Shown here in pieces: positions 18,026 to 25,685 of a DNA stretch of 36,362 nt (position 1 is the first letter of the stretch; every line of letters begins with the position of its first letter). A model generated the notes under the pieces. It had not been told where the DNA came from, did no database searches, and saw only the letters and a list, made by a program, of their open reading frames with translations. The position numbers and the translations under genes are program-made. Source of the DNA: a virus; IMG/VR virus record IMGVR_UViG_3300044910_000043, positions 1 to 36,362 of that record. The stretch is one strand, 5' to 3'.

Positions 18026-18273
18026 GCCTACATAGACAACAGACCCATCCTGAGTTTGTAGAAGGTTGCTTTGGTTGCAAGGTTGGAACTCTTGTAATAA
18101 ACGCAGGAGAAGCAAACTCTAACCTAAGCGTATCTGCAAAAAAATGGGATAAAGAATTACAGGCATATAGGGATGCTCGTGCTCAAGGTATCCAACCTAA
18201 CGGAACAAGTATGAAGAAGATTCAAGAGGCTGTAAAGATTTCAAACGAAACAGGCAAGGCATACGGGGCATAG
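18022..18273 (+). CDS. Hypothetical protein with HPEFVEGCFGCK motif
   Basis: 83 aa. The N-terminus has H9-P-E-F-V-E-G-C16-F-G-C19, a possible metal-binding cluster that I have the impression is recurrent in small phage proteins, then a basic helical part. It overlaps the preceding gene by ATGA and is followed closely by the next gene. Function unknown. Confidence 0.7.
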   Translation: MSLHRQQTHPEFVEGCFGCKVGTLVINAGEANSNLSVSAKKWDKELQAYRDARAQGIQPNGTSMKKIQEAVKISNETGKAYGA

Positions 18274-18281
18274 GAGGAATC

Positions 18282-18533
18282 ATGGCTGCTCGCAAACCAC
18301 GAAAGAAACCAGTAAAACGCGTGCGTACAGTCAAGGATGAGTCATATACAGAACTTGAAATGTACTGTATCTGGCTTAACGAGTACTACAACTCTTTACT
18401 CAAGTCAGGCTTTAAGTCTGAAATAGCCCTGTCATTTGTTATGGATAAAGGTTCTTATCCAAGTTGGGTGAACTACCGTTCCCCTTCTGAGGATGAGATT
18501 AAACGGATGCTGGATGAGGATGATGATGACTAG
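18282..18533 (+). CDS. Hypothetical small charged protein
   Basis: 83 aa with GGAGG before the ATG. It is polarised: Lys/Arg-rich at residues 1-18 and a run of acidic residues at the C-terminus (EDEIKRMLDEDDDD), with an aromatic helical middle (MYCIWLNEYYNSLLKSGF). It may bind DNA or bridge subunits. The family is not recognised. Confidence 0.65.
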   Translation: MAARKPRKKPVKRVRTVKDESYTELEMYCIWLNEYYNSLLKSGFKSEIALSFVMDKGSYPSWVNYRSPSEDEIKRMLDEDDDD

Positions 18534-18618
18534 CACCATTATTCCAGAGCCGTTGTGGGGACTGCCCTCTCCCACCATTGAAGATGAGGACATCTACGAA
18601 GAAGAAGATGAGGAATAA
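18526..18618 (+). CDS. Tiny acidic ORF
   Basis: 30 aa. ATG 18526 has GAGGA five bases upstream, inside the end of the preceding gene (8-base overlap). The product starts MTSTIIPEPLWGLPSP and ends in mostly Asp/Glu. The good ribosome site and tight packing support translation. Function unknown; it could neutralise the basic neighbours. Confidence 0.5.
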   Translation: MTSTIIPEPLWGLPSPTIEDEDIYEEEDEE

Positions 18619-18620
18619 CC

Positions 18621-18746
18621 ATGCCAATGGTAAACGGAAAAGAATACTCTTACTCAAAGAAGGGTATGGCTGCAGCAAAGAAAGCAGCAAAGAAGTCTGG
18701 TAAGAAAATGGTAATGAAGAAGGCTGCAAAGAAGCGTGGCAAGTAA
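18621..18746 (+). CDS. Small lysine-rich protein
   Basis: 41 aa, about 40 percent Lys, with Ala and Gly (AAAKKAAKKSGKK type repeats) and a YSYSKKGM segment. It follows the acidic ORF by two bases and overlaps the next gene by 11 bases. It resembles tiny basic virion proteins seen in other phages. A DNA-condensing or assembly role is inference. Confidence 0.65.
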   Translation: MPMVNGKEYSYSKKGMAAAKKAAKKSGKKMVMKKAAKKRGK

Positions 18747-19002
18747 AAAAGACTCACGGATTAAAAGGGCTGGCGTAGCAGGTTTTAACAAACCCAAGCG
18801 TACGCCAACCCATCCAACTAAGTCACATGTTGTGGTTGCCAAAGAAGGCAGCCAAGTAAAGACTATTCGTTTTGGTCAGCAAGGCGTTAGTGGCGATAAA
18901 AAGTCTACGCCTAGACAAAAATCATTTAAAGCACGCCATGCTAAGAACATTGCCAAAGGCAAAATGAGCGCTGCTTATTGGGCAGATAAGGTGAAATGGT
19001 GA
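18736..19002 (+). CDS. Conserved phage protein, DUF6321-like
   Basis: 88 aa from GTG 18736. The pattern RAGVAGFNKPKRTP, TKSHVVVAKEG, TIRFGQQG and C-terminal SFKARHAKNI-x-KGKMSAAYWADKVKW matches my memory of a small conserved phage protein family (DUF6321). It has no known enzymatic role; it is basic and probably virion-associated. Packed by overlap with both neighbours. Confidence 0.75.
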   Translation: MASKKDSRIKRAGVAGFNKPKRTPTHPTKSHVVVAKEGSQVKTIRFGQQGVSGDKKSTPRQKSFKARHAKNIAKGKMSAAYWADKVKW

Positions 19003-19169
19003 AGGGTAAAGCATTTTGGGACAAGAAGAATCCAAAGAAAACATCAACGAAATTAACCTCCTCACAGAAGGCTACTGCAAAAGCAAGAGCAAAGGCTGCG
19101 GGTCGGAAGTATCCGAACCTTGTGGACAATGCTGCTGTGGCACGGATGAAAAAGAAGAAGGGTAAGTAA
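18996..19169 (+). CDS. Small basic virion-block protein
   Basis: 57 aa, ATG 18996 (or GTG 18999) overlapping the previous stop; it ends with TAATG shared with the next start. The N-terminus is FWDKKNPKK, the middle Lys/Ala-rich, and KYPNLVDNAAVARMKKKKG closes it. A K-x-Y-P-N-L-V-D-N element is found in small proteins of other phages. Function unknown. Confidence 0.65.
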   Translation: MVKGKAFWDKKNPKKTSTKLTSSQKATAKARAKAAGRKYPNLVDNAAVARMKKKKGK

Positions 19170-19444
19170 TGGCAACAGGAGCAGCAGGAAGCACTTTTAC
19201 GGGAGAACTTAACCGTCTAGCCAACGGTGGTACATATCCCGTTTATACGGTCTATAAGGCATCACAGGGCGCTGCTAATGCCTATGCTGGCACATCTGGT
19301 CTAGGACTTATTGCTGCCCTTAATTACAAGGCTAGTTCCTCCCGCCAGCCTAATGACTATAAAGGTTTAAACGCTATCTGCAATGAACTTGCTGGCACCT
19401 CTGGGCTATCAGCCGTAGTTGCTTTAAGGAGTATTAACCTATGA
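19169..19444 (+). CDS. Small conserved phage structural protein (putative)
   Basis: 91 aa, rich in Gly, Ala, Ser and Asn, with two AGTSGL repeats (about 41-47 and 75-81) and GELNRLANGG near the start. This composition is typical of short phage virion proteins in the connector region. It is coupled to both neighbours by overlaps (TAATG before, ATGA after). GTTTAAAC at 19365 encodes G-L-N. Confidence 0.65.
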   Translation: MATGAAGSTFTGELNRLANGGTYPVYTVYKASQGAANAYAGTSGLGLIAALNYKASSSRQPNDYKGLNAICNELAGTSGLSAVVALRSINL

Positions 19445-20334
19445 GTACATTTGCTCAACTAGCAGACCGCGTTGAGGCTGTACTGCATGGTTATACAGAG
19501 AACACAGAGCCTGCCTCATGGCTTACTACTAGCGCTACCAGTACAACCACATCGCTGACTGTTTATGATGCCAGCGTAATTGGTCGTGGTTATGTACAGA
19601 TTGACGATGAAATTGTATTCGTTAACTCTACAGACAATGTATCAAATGTTCTTACTGTAGCCCCTTGGGGTAGAGCGCAGCGTGGCACAACTGCTGCTGC
19701 CCATGATGCTAATTCTAAAGTAACCATGGCTCCATTATTTCCAAGGCAAGAGATTAAGAACGCTATTAATAATGCTATTGATGCTATGTACCCAAGTGTA
19801 TTTGCTATTGGCTCCTATGATTTTGATTATGTAGCAGCGCGGTATTCCTATGGAATCCCTGCTACCGTAGAAAATGTTTTATCTGTAACCTACTCCATTA
19901 TTGGTCCTTCCAAGGAGTGGTTCCCTGCTCGTGCATGGCAGTTAGATAGAACTGCAGACTCAGATGCTTTTGCTACTACAAAGAGTCTATCTATTTATTC
20001 AGAGATTGTTCCTGGACAAACTGTGCATGTTACCTACAGCAAGCGCCCAACGCTGCTTACTAGCAATGAACAAGAGTATTCAACAGTTACAGGCTTTCCT
20101 TCTTATTCGGAAGATGTTGTTATTTATGGCGCAGCCTTCCGCATGATTTCTTTTCTGGACCCTTCACGCCTTGGGGCTCAGTCTGCAGCAGCAGACATAT
20201 TAGATGGCGTACGCCCAAATGGTTCAGGGCAGAACGCAGCCAGATTCTTGTTTAACATTTATCAGCAGCGTTTAAACGAAGTGGCGAATAACCAACGCCG
20301 TCAGTATCCAATCCGTTCGCACTATCAGAGATAA
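19441..20334 (+). CDS. Head-tail connector / tail adaptor (putative)
   Basis: 297 aa. The N-terminal half is a beta-rich module with a VQIDDEIVFVN strand pair and an RGTTAAAHDAN motif (about residues 80-90). The C-terminal half is helical, with aromatic and charged residues (YGAAFRMISFLDPS near 235). Size, and a position after the capsid cluster and immediately before the tail fibre, fit a neck or tail adaptor. The RG-T-A-H module is echoed in the next gene's N-terminus, so the two may bind similar partners. Confidence 0.6.
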   Translation: MSTFAQLADRVEAVLHGYTENTEPASWLTTSATSTTTSLTVYDASVIGRGYVQIDDEIVFVNSTDNVSNVLTVAPWGRAQRGTTAAAHDANSKVTMAPLFPRQEIKNAINNAIDAMYPSVFAIGSYDFDYVAARYSYGIPATVENVLSVTYSIIGPSKEWFPARAWQLDRTADSDAFATTKSLSIYSEIVPGQTVHVTYSKRPTLLTSNEQEYSTVTGFPSYSEDVVIYGAAFRMISFLDPSRLGAQSAAADILDGVRPNGSGQNAARFLFNIYQQRLNEVANNQRRQYPIRSHYQR

Positions 20335-20342
20335 GGTAGAAA

Positions 20343-22331
20343 ATGGCAGCAGGCGACCCAGGCTCCCCAGCGCGGTACTACTCATCAACCGCAGTAGAAA
20401 CTTCGCTCCAATCATCCATCCCCGCACAATCTCAGGGACAATCAAACACATCCTTTATTGTTGCATCGGTTAGCGGTTTTCCATCATCGTTGCCATACAC
20501 ACTTATTGTTGACCCCGATACATCTAAAGAAGAAGTTGTCACAGTAACTGCCGCTTCCAGCACAACCCTTACTGTAACTCGTGGTGCTGACAATACGCAG
20601 GCTGTTGCCCACTCTGCTGGTGCAGTGGTACGACATGGTGTATCTGGTCGTGACTTCCGTGAATCACAGAATCACATATCTGCTCGTGGCTATGACATTG
20701 ATGAAACAATCCTTACTGCTGCTAATCAAACACATGTTCACGGTATTGCTACTGGTGATGGTGTTATTGTAGGTACTACCAAGGCTCAGACTCTTACTAA
20801 TAAAGTTTACTCAAGCGGTACTGTAACTGGTGCATTTACTGCAACCAGCGCAACATTTACTGGCGGTACATTTACTTCAGCCACAGTAACAAGTTCAACA
20901 GTGACCTCATCTACAATTGTATCAAGCACGCTAACTGGTTCTTTTACAGCATCTGCTGCTACTTTTGTAAGCCCAACTATCTCTGGCTCACCAGTCATTA
21001 CTGGTCTATCCAGTGTTGGTATGGTTAACTCATCTGCTGTTCCAAAGATTTATGTAGATACTATTTTTGAAGATGCAACACAGGCTGCAATCTCTGCAGC
21101 ATCTGCTGCAGCCAGTGCAACTGCTGCTGCTACAAGTGCCACATCTGCAGCAAACAGCGCTACAGCATCTGCTAATAGCGCCAGCGCAGCAGCAACCAGT
21201 GCAACCTCTGCTGCAACAAGCGCAACTAACGCATCTAATTCTGCTACTGCTGCTACTACCAGCGCCACAAGCGCTGCTGCAAGCGCCACTGCTGCAGCCA
21301 CAAGCGCTACCAGTGCAGCCAACTCAGCAACAGCATCTGCTTCTTCAGCAAGCGCTGCAGCGACTAGCGCAACTAGCGCTGCTGCAAGCGTTACGGCTGC
21401 TGCTACCTCGGCTACCTCGGCTGCTGCGAGTGCAACTGCTGCTGCTACAAGTGCAACGAGCGCTGCGACATCTGCAGGCAGTTCAGAAACATCTGCAATT
21501 TCATCTGCAACTAGTGCTACGGCTGCTGCTACTTCAGCAACCTCTGCTGCTGCTTCAGCCACGGCTGCTGCTACCAGCGCCACAAGCGCAGCAGCATCTG
21601 CAACTGCAGCAGCCACTTCTGCAGCATCTGCTGCAGCCTCAACTTCTGCTGCTGCTGCTTCTGCTTCTGCTGCAGCAACTAGCGCTGCATCAGCAGCCAC
21701 ATCAGCAACCAGCGCTGCTGCTTCTTATGATTCCTTTGATGATAGATACCTTGGTGCTAAGTCAACGCCACCTACTTTAGATAATGATGGTCAAGCACTT
21801 CTTACTGGAGCCCTTTACTGGAACACAGTTGATAATCAGATGTATGTTTGGAGTGGTAGCGCTTGGGGTGGTATCTCATCTACTGCATCAATCTTCCGTT
21901 TTAGATTTACCGCAGCAGGCGGAGAAACATCTGAGTCAGGCGTAGATGACAATGGCAATACTCTTTCCTACCTAACAGGTAAGGAGCAGGTATACCTAAA
22001 CGGTGTATTGCTAGTTCGTGCTCAGGACTACACAGCAACTAACGGCACAAGCATTGACTCTTTAAGCCCTGCTCTAGCAGCCAGCGATGTGCTGGAGATT
22101 ATTACCTTTACAGCATTTGATGTTGCTACTGCAATTCCTAATAGCATCCTTGATGCAAAGGGAGATTTAATTGTAGCCAGTAGCGCAGATACTCCTGGCA
22201 AATTAACAGCAGGTACTAACGGCTACTTCTTAAAGGCTAACTCTGGTGCAGCACTTGGACTAGAGTGGGCTGAAGTACCAGCAACAGATACAACATCCAT
22301 TGAAGTAATGTCTATAATGGGAGCATACTAA
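20343..22331 (+). CDS. Tail fibre protein with long Ala-rich heptad repeat
   Basis: 662 aa. Domains in order: a beta module (about 25-100) with RGADNTQAVAHSAG; Thr/Ser/Val beta repeats (about 145-235); a repeat stem (about 244-461) of roughly 31 heptads with consensus S-A-T-x-A-A-x; a DSFDDRYLGAKSTPP linker common in phage fibres; a W/Y-rich LYWNTVDNQMYVWSGSAWG segment; a strand-rich VYLNGVLLVRAQDYTA domain like T7-type fibres; and a C-terminal DAKGDLIVASSADTPGKL module. The stem is expected to form a trimeric rod and the C-terminus to attach further fibre proteins. It ends with TAATG shared with the next gene. Confidence 0.85.
   Translation: MAAGDPGSPARYYSSTAVETSLQSSIPAQSQGQSNTSFIVASVSGFPSSLPYTLIVDPDTSKEEVVTVTAASSTTLTVTRGADNTQAVAHSAGAVVRHGVSGRDFRESQNHISARGYDIDETILTAANQTHVHGIATGDGVIVGTTKAQTLTNKVYSSGTVTGAFTATSATFTGGTFTSATVTSSTVTSSTIVSSTLTGSFTASAATFVSPTISGSPVITGLSSVGMVNSSAVPKIYVDTIFEDATQAAISAASAAASATAAATSATSAANSATASANSASAAATSATSAATSATNASNSATAATTSATSAAASATAAATSATSAANSATASASSASAAATSATSAAASVTAAATSATSAAASATAAATSATSAATSAGSSETSAISSATSATAAATSATSAAASATAAATSATSAAASATAAATSAASAAASTSAAAASASAAATSAASAATSATSAAASYDSFDDRYLGAKSTPPTLDNDGQALLTGALYWNTVDNQMYVWSGSAWGGISSTASIFRFRFTAAGGETSESGVDDNGNTLSYLTGKEQVYLNGVLLVRAQDYTATNGTSIDSLSPALAASDVLEIITFTAFDVATAIPNSILDAKGDLIVASSADTPGKLTAGTNGYFLKANSGAALGLEWAEVPATDTTSIEVMSIMGAY
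21075..21725 (+). repeat. Degenerate 21-bp coding repeat (Ala/Ser/Thr heptads)
   Basis: About 31 tandem 21-base units encode S-A-T-x-A-A-x heptads of the tail fibre stem. Synonymous Ala, Ser and Thr codons are mixed from unit to unit, so the DNA is far less repetitive than the protein, which should reduce slippage and deletion. Confidence 0.8.
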
Positions 22332-23035
22332 TGACTAAAGCAAGAACGCTTGCGGATAACTTTGCCGCAGATATAAATGCAGTTACCGCAGGTACTGGTA
22401 TCACAGGTGGTGGTACATCAGGCACGGTAACAGTTACTAACTCTATGGCTACTGCTATAGATGCCAAAGGTGATTTAGTAGTTGGAACAGGTGCAGATAC
22501 TTTCTCTAGGCTGGCAGTAGCATCTACTGCAGGCTACCTTCTTTCGGTTGACTCTGCGGAAAGCACAGGGTTGAAGTGGGCTGCGCCTAGTTCGTCTTTT
22601 AAGGGATGTAGGATTTATAACGACGGAACAATAAGCATAGCAAATAATACTACTACGGCTTTGACTTTTGACTCAGAATTTTTTGATATTGGTGGATTTC
22701 ATAGCACCGTATCAAATACGAGCAGAATTACTATTCCTACTGGTTTAGGTGGATATTATTTATTTGATGCAGGAACAGTTTGGCCAGGGAATGCTACTGG
22801 TAATAGATATATTTGGATGACGAAAAATGGAAACAGATTTGGCATTTTTTCTAATCCTGTTGCTTCAAGCGCCGCTAGTAATGGCCCAGAAGTAAATGTT
22901 CAAATAATTATAAATGCAAGCGCAGGCGATTATTTTGAACTAAATGCAGAACAAAGTTCTGGCGGAGCATTAAATCTAGGTAGTGTTTCTTTTGGGTATT
23001 ATTTATATTTCGCTTGCGCTTATTTAGGAGCATAA
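22331..23035 (+). CDS. Tail fibre tip protein, C1q/TNF-like C-terminus
   Basis: 234 aa. Residues about 1-40 carry TGTGITGGGTSGTVTVTN, a fibre beta motif. About 43-85 is a DAKGDLVVGTGADTFSRL module duplicated from the C-terminus of the preceding fibre. About 95-234 resembles a C1q/TNF-type jelly roll (TALTFDSEFFDIGGFH, RITIPTGLGGYYLFDAGTVW, MTKNGNRF, then SFGYYLYFACAYLGA at the end), a common trimeric receptor-binding head. Probably the distal host-recognition part. Start shares TAATG with the fibre gene. Confidence 0.75.
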   Translation: MTKARTLADNFAADINAVTAGTGITGGGTSGTVTVTNSMATAIDAKGDLVVGTGADTFSRLAVASTAGYLLSVDSAESTGLKWAAPSSSFKGCRIYNDGTISIANNTTTALTFDSEFFDIGGFHSTVSNTSRITIPTGLGGYYLFDAGTVWPGNATGNRYIWMTKNGNRFGIFSNPVASSAASNGPEVNVQIIINASAGDYFELNAEQSSGGALNLGSVSFGYYLYFACAYLGA

Positions 23036-23039
23036 ACTT

Positions 23040-23315
23040 ATGATTACATTTACAAAGCCTACGAATTTGAACGGCGCAGAATTGCGCGATGAATTGAATG
23101 CTGCTGGAGTTATTATATCTTATGAAAGCGGAGCAGTTGGTGTTGATGGAAATAATGATTTATGGCTAGATATTAACCCAGCAGATAAAGCCAAAGCAGA
23201 AGCAGTAGTTGCAGCGCACAACGGCACAATGGTTGCACCTGATACAACAATAGAGGATAAACTTTCTAGCGTTGGTCTTAATCTAGATGACCTTAAGGCT
23301 GCCCTAGGTCTTTAA
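23040..23315 (+). CDS. Small fibre-associated protein
   Basis: 91 aa. Beta-alpha N-terminus (FTKPTNLNGAELRDELNAAG), a WLDINPADKAKAEAVVAAHNG middle, and a helical end KLSSVGLNLDDLKAALGL. The last 15 residues resemble those of the gene at 25344 (KLAALGLTADEISALN), and such ends recur in small proteins next to phage fibre genes. It may be a chaperone or cap for a fibre; this is inference. Confidence 0.7.
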   Translation: MITFTKPTNLNGAELRDELNAAGVIISYESGAVGVDGNNDLWLDINPADKAKAEAVVAAHNGTMVAPDTTIEDKLSSVGLNLDDLKAALGL

Positions 23316-23368
23316 CACAATCCCTCAAGATAGTTCACAAACAAACAAACAGAAAGGTACAGTAACTA

Positions 23369-23683
23369 ATGGCTGTAACATCTAAAACGCTGGCTAGAAC
23401 ATCAGCAGCAACAACAAGCACAACCCTATACACACAACCTAATACTACAACTACTACAGTAATCACCAATATGTTGGTGACTAATACTACTAGCAGCACG
23501 GCTAACTTTACACTGGCTTTTGCTACTGTAACCTCAGCATCATCAGTAACTGTTGGTGCCTATGACACTACGGTAATTGATATGAAGCAGGTTATCCCAC
23601 CTACTAACCCAGCAGCAACCATTACTGGCTCTGCTTCTACTACTGGTGTAAACTTTCACATCTCTGGAGTAGAGATTTCTTGA
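23369..23683 (+). CDS. Small beta-sandwich virion protein (putative)
   Basis: 104 aa, very Thr/Ser/Ala/Val-rich, predicted all-beta (TTVITNMLVTNTTSSTANFTLAF pattern of alternating strands, ending VNFHISGVEIS). Typical of small phage surface or fibre-base proteins. Its stop overlaps the ATG of the first of three tandem paralogues. About 50 non-coding bases before it hold only AC-rich sequence and its ribosome site. Confidence 0.65.
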   Translation: MAVTSKTLARTSAATTSTTLYTQPNTTTTTVITNMLVTNTTSSTANFTLAFATVTSASSVTVGAYDTTVIDMKQVIPPTNPAATITGSASTTGVNFHISGVEIS

Positions 23684-24291
23684 TGGCACCTGTATATAAA
23701 TTATCTGCCAGTAGTATAAAAGGCAGAACTAATTACGGGAGTATGCTGGCTGGCAATACTGCTTTCGTGCTACCATATTTTGAGTCTATTGCTACTGTAA
23801 GCGTTGGTAGCGGTGGTGCTGCCAATGTGGAGTTTACTTCTATTCCTGCAACCTTTACGCATTTGCAGGTAAGGGCTATTGCTAGAACTACAAGAACAGG
23901 TAGTAGCGGCAACGATTACCTAGGAATTAAGTTCAATTCAGACAGCGGCAGTAATTATGCCTACCATCTTTTGTATGGTAATGGTTCAACTGTTACCGCA
24001 CAAGCATCAACTTCTTCAACTACCATATATAATGGTAACGCTCCCAGAGATGGAGCAACTGCATCTATATATGGGGTAAATGTTTTTGATATTTTAGATT
24101 ATGCCAATACTAATAAGTATAAAACTGTCAGAACTTTGGGCGGTGCTGACACTAATGGAGCAGGACAGATTACTTTTTCGTCGGGTCTTTGGATGAGCAC
24201 TTCTGCAATTACAAGTATTACTTTAAGTCCAGAATCTGATTCTTGGAAACAATACTCAACCTTCGCCCTCTACGGAATACGGAGCGCATAA
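23683..24291 (+). CDS. Receptor-binding-type tail protein, tandem paralogue 1
   Basis: 202 aa from ATG 23683 (TGATG overlap). After a unique N-terminal 25-30 residues comes a domain starting FESIATVSVGSGGAANVEFTS and ending ITSITLSPESDSWKQYSTFALYGIRSA. The start and end motifs recur in the next two genes, while the middle (about 70-160) differs. The all-beta composition with conserved ends suggests a fibre-tip domain whose centre varies for receptor choice. Confidence 0.65.
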   Translation: MAPVYKLSASSIKGRTNYGSMLAGNTAFVLPYFESIATVSVGSGGAANVEFTSIPATFTHLQVRAIARTTRTGSSGNDYLGIKFNSDSGSNYAYHLLYGNGSTVTAQASTSSTTIYNGNAPRDGATASIYGVNVFDILDYANTNKYKTVRTLGGADTNGAGQITFSSGLWMSTSAITSITLSPESDSWKQYSTFALYGIRSA

Positions 24292-24788
24292 TGCCAGGAA
24301 CTTACGAACCGATAGCAACGACAACGCTGGGAAGTGATACTGCATCTATTGAATTTACTTCTATTAGCGGTAGTTTTACTGATTTGGTTTTAGTTTTTAG
24401 CGGCTTTACAAATGCTACTGCTGCTGGTGTTGTTAATGTTCGCGTTGGTAATGGAACAATAGATACTGGCGCAAATTATTCTGGCACTCGTATTATTGGT
24501 TATTCGGGTGGAACTTTGTCTGATAGATATACTGGTGAAAATCAATGGCAATGGTCTGCAAGTTCAACAGACCGAAGTACATTTATTGTAAATTTTATGA
24601 ATTATTCTAATACTACAACATATAAAACAGTAATAGACCGTCAAAATGCTGCAGCAAATGGAGTTGAAGCAGATGTTTGGTTATGGCGTAGTACTTCTGC
24701 AATTAATCGTATAATATTAACGGCAAATAATTCTGGATTATTAAAATCAACAACTTCTGTAACCCTCTACGGAATTAAAAGTGCGTGA
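24291..24788 (+). CDS. Receptor-binding-type tail protein, tandem paralogue 2
   Basis: 165 aa from ATG 24291, with GGAG six bases upstream and a TAATG overlap with paralogue 1; an upstream in-frame ATG at 24243 lies inside that gene. The N-terminus (YEPIATTTLGSDTASIEFTSISGSFTDL) and C-terminus (STSAINRIILTAN, then TSVTLYGIKSA) match its neighbours. It is the most divergent of the three, with more A/T-rich codons in the middle, perhaps reflecting exchange. Confidence 0.65.
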   Translation: MPGTYEPIATTTLGSDTASIEFTSISGSFTDLVLVFSGFTNATAAGVVNVRVGNGTIDTGANYSGTRIIGYSGGTLSDRYTGENQWQWSASSTDRSTFIVNFMNYSNTTTYKTVIDRQNAAANGVEADVWLWRSTSAINRIILTANNSGLLKSTTSVTLYGIKSA

Positions 24789-24821
24789 CCTTATGACAAC
24801 TAATTTTAGAAAGGCGGCATA

Positions 24822-25331
24822 ATGGCTAACAAATTTGAGGCAATAGCCACTGTAACTGTGGGTAGTGGTGGGGCTGCTAATATAGAATTCACTAGCATAC
24901 CGCAGACCTACACAGACTTGCTAGTAAAAGCATCTGTCAGAGATGCTCGCACAGGTGATATTTTTTCTAATTTACTTATTAGATTTAATGGTAGTTCATC
25001 AAATTTATCTTCTCGTAGATTATTTGGTAACGGAACTGGCGCAAGTGCCGCAACATCAAGTTCTATTGTAACTGTATTAAATGGACCGCTATCTACATCT
25101 AATACTTTTAGTAGTGGTGAGTTTTATATTCCAAATTATACTTCTGCAAACAATAAAAGTGTTAGCACAGATATAGTAACTGAAAATAATGCTACTGAAA
25201 GTTATCAAGAATTAAATGCTGGCTTATGGTCAGACTCATCTGCAATAACAAGCATTACTTTGCTTTCTAATTATAGTGTAAACCTAGTCCAATACTCAAC
25301 AGCCACCCTATACGGAATCAAGAAAAACTAA
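24822..25331 (+). CDS. Receptor-binding-type tail protein, tandem paralogue 3
   Basis: 169 aa. Begins FEAIATVTVGSGGAANIEFT, nearly identical in the first 20 residues of the domain to paralogue 1, and ends ITSITLLSNYSVNLVQ then YSTATLYGIKKN. The middle is different and A/T-rich. Two copies sharing both ends but not the centre points to duplication followed by central diversification or recombination. Confidence 0.65.
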   Translation: MANKFEAIATVTVGSGGAANIEFTSIPQTYTDLLVKASVRDARTGDIFSNLLIRFNGSSSNLSSRRLFGNGTGASAATSSSIVTVLNGPLSTSNTFSSGEFYIPNYTSANNKSVSTDIVTENNATESYQELNAGLWSDSSAITSITLLSNYSVNLVQYSTATLYGIKKN

Positions 25332-25343
25332 GAAAGGAAAACA

Positions 25344-25565
25344 ATGCCAACCAAACTAATCGTAGACTGCTCAACTGGAGTAACTACTGAGGTAGAACTA
25401 ACTGCCGAGGAAGTTGCTCAGCGCGAAGCAGATGCAGTTGCCTTTGCAGAAATCAAGGCAGCAGAGGAAGCAGCAGCACAGGCTAAGGCAGATGCTAAGG
25501 CATCAGCACAAGCCAAACTTGCAGCACTTGGTCTGACCGCAGACGAAATCTCAGCACTTAACTAG
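25344..25565 (+). CDS. Small fibre-associated Ala/Glu-rich helical protein
   Basis: 73 aa. Short beta N-terminus (TKLIVDCSTGVTTEVELT), then a continuous Ala/Glu/Lys helix (about 25-60) and an LAALGLTADEISALN end like that of the gene at 23040. Probably a fibre chaperone or a small virion component; not a recognised enzyme. Confidence 0.65.
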   Translation: MPTKLIVDCSTGVTTEVELTAEEVAQREADAVAFAEIKAAEEAAAQAKADAKASAQAKLAALGLTADEISALN

Positions 25566-25583
25566 GTAAGAAAGTAGGGGACA

Positions 25584-25685
25584 ATGAGCCTAGTAAGCGA
25601 CATATTCCCTATCTTTAAAGACATAGATGACCATATTGACACAGCAGAAACGCTAGTATTTAAGGAGCAACATGGCAGGCAGTAG
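25584..25685 (+). CDS. Tiny ORF before the large tail protein
   Basis: 33 aa (MSLVSDIFPIFKDIDDHIDTAETLVF...). It has a modest AGGGGA site and overlaps the next start by 14 bases, so it may couple translation of the large tail gene. Function unknown. Confidence 0.4.
   Translation: MSLVSDIFPIFKDIDDHIDTAETLVFKEQHGRQ

Noticed and set aside
21050-21700. 216-aa Ala/Val-rich open frame on the minus strand
   Set aside because: It is the mirror of the repetitive Ala/Ser/Thr codons of the fibre stem, which contain few stop complements; no ribosome site.
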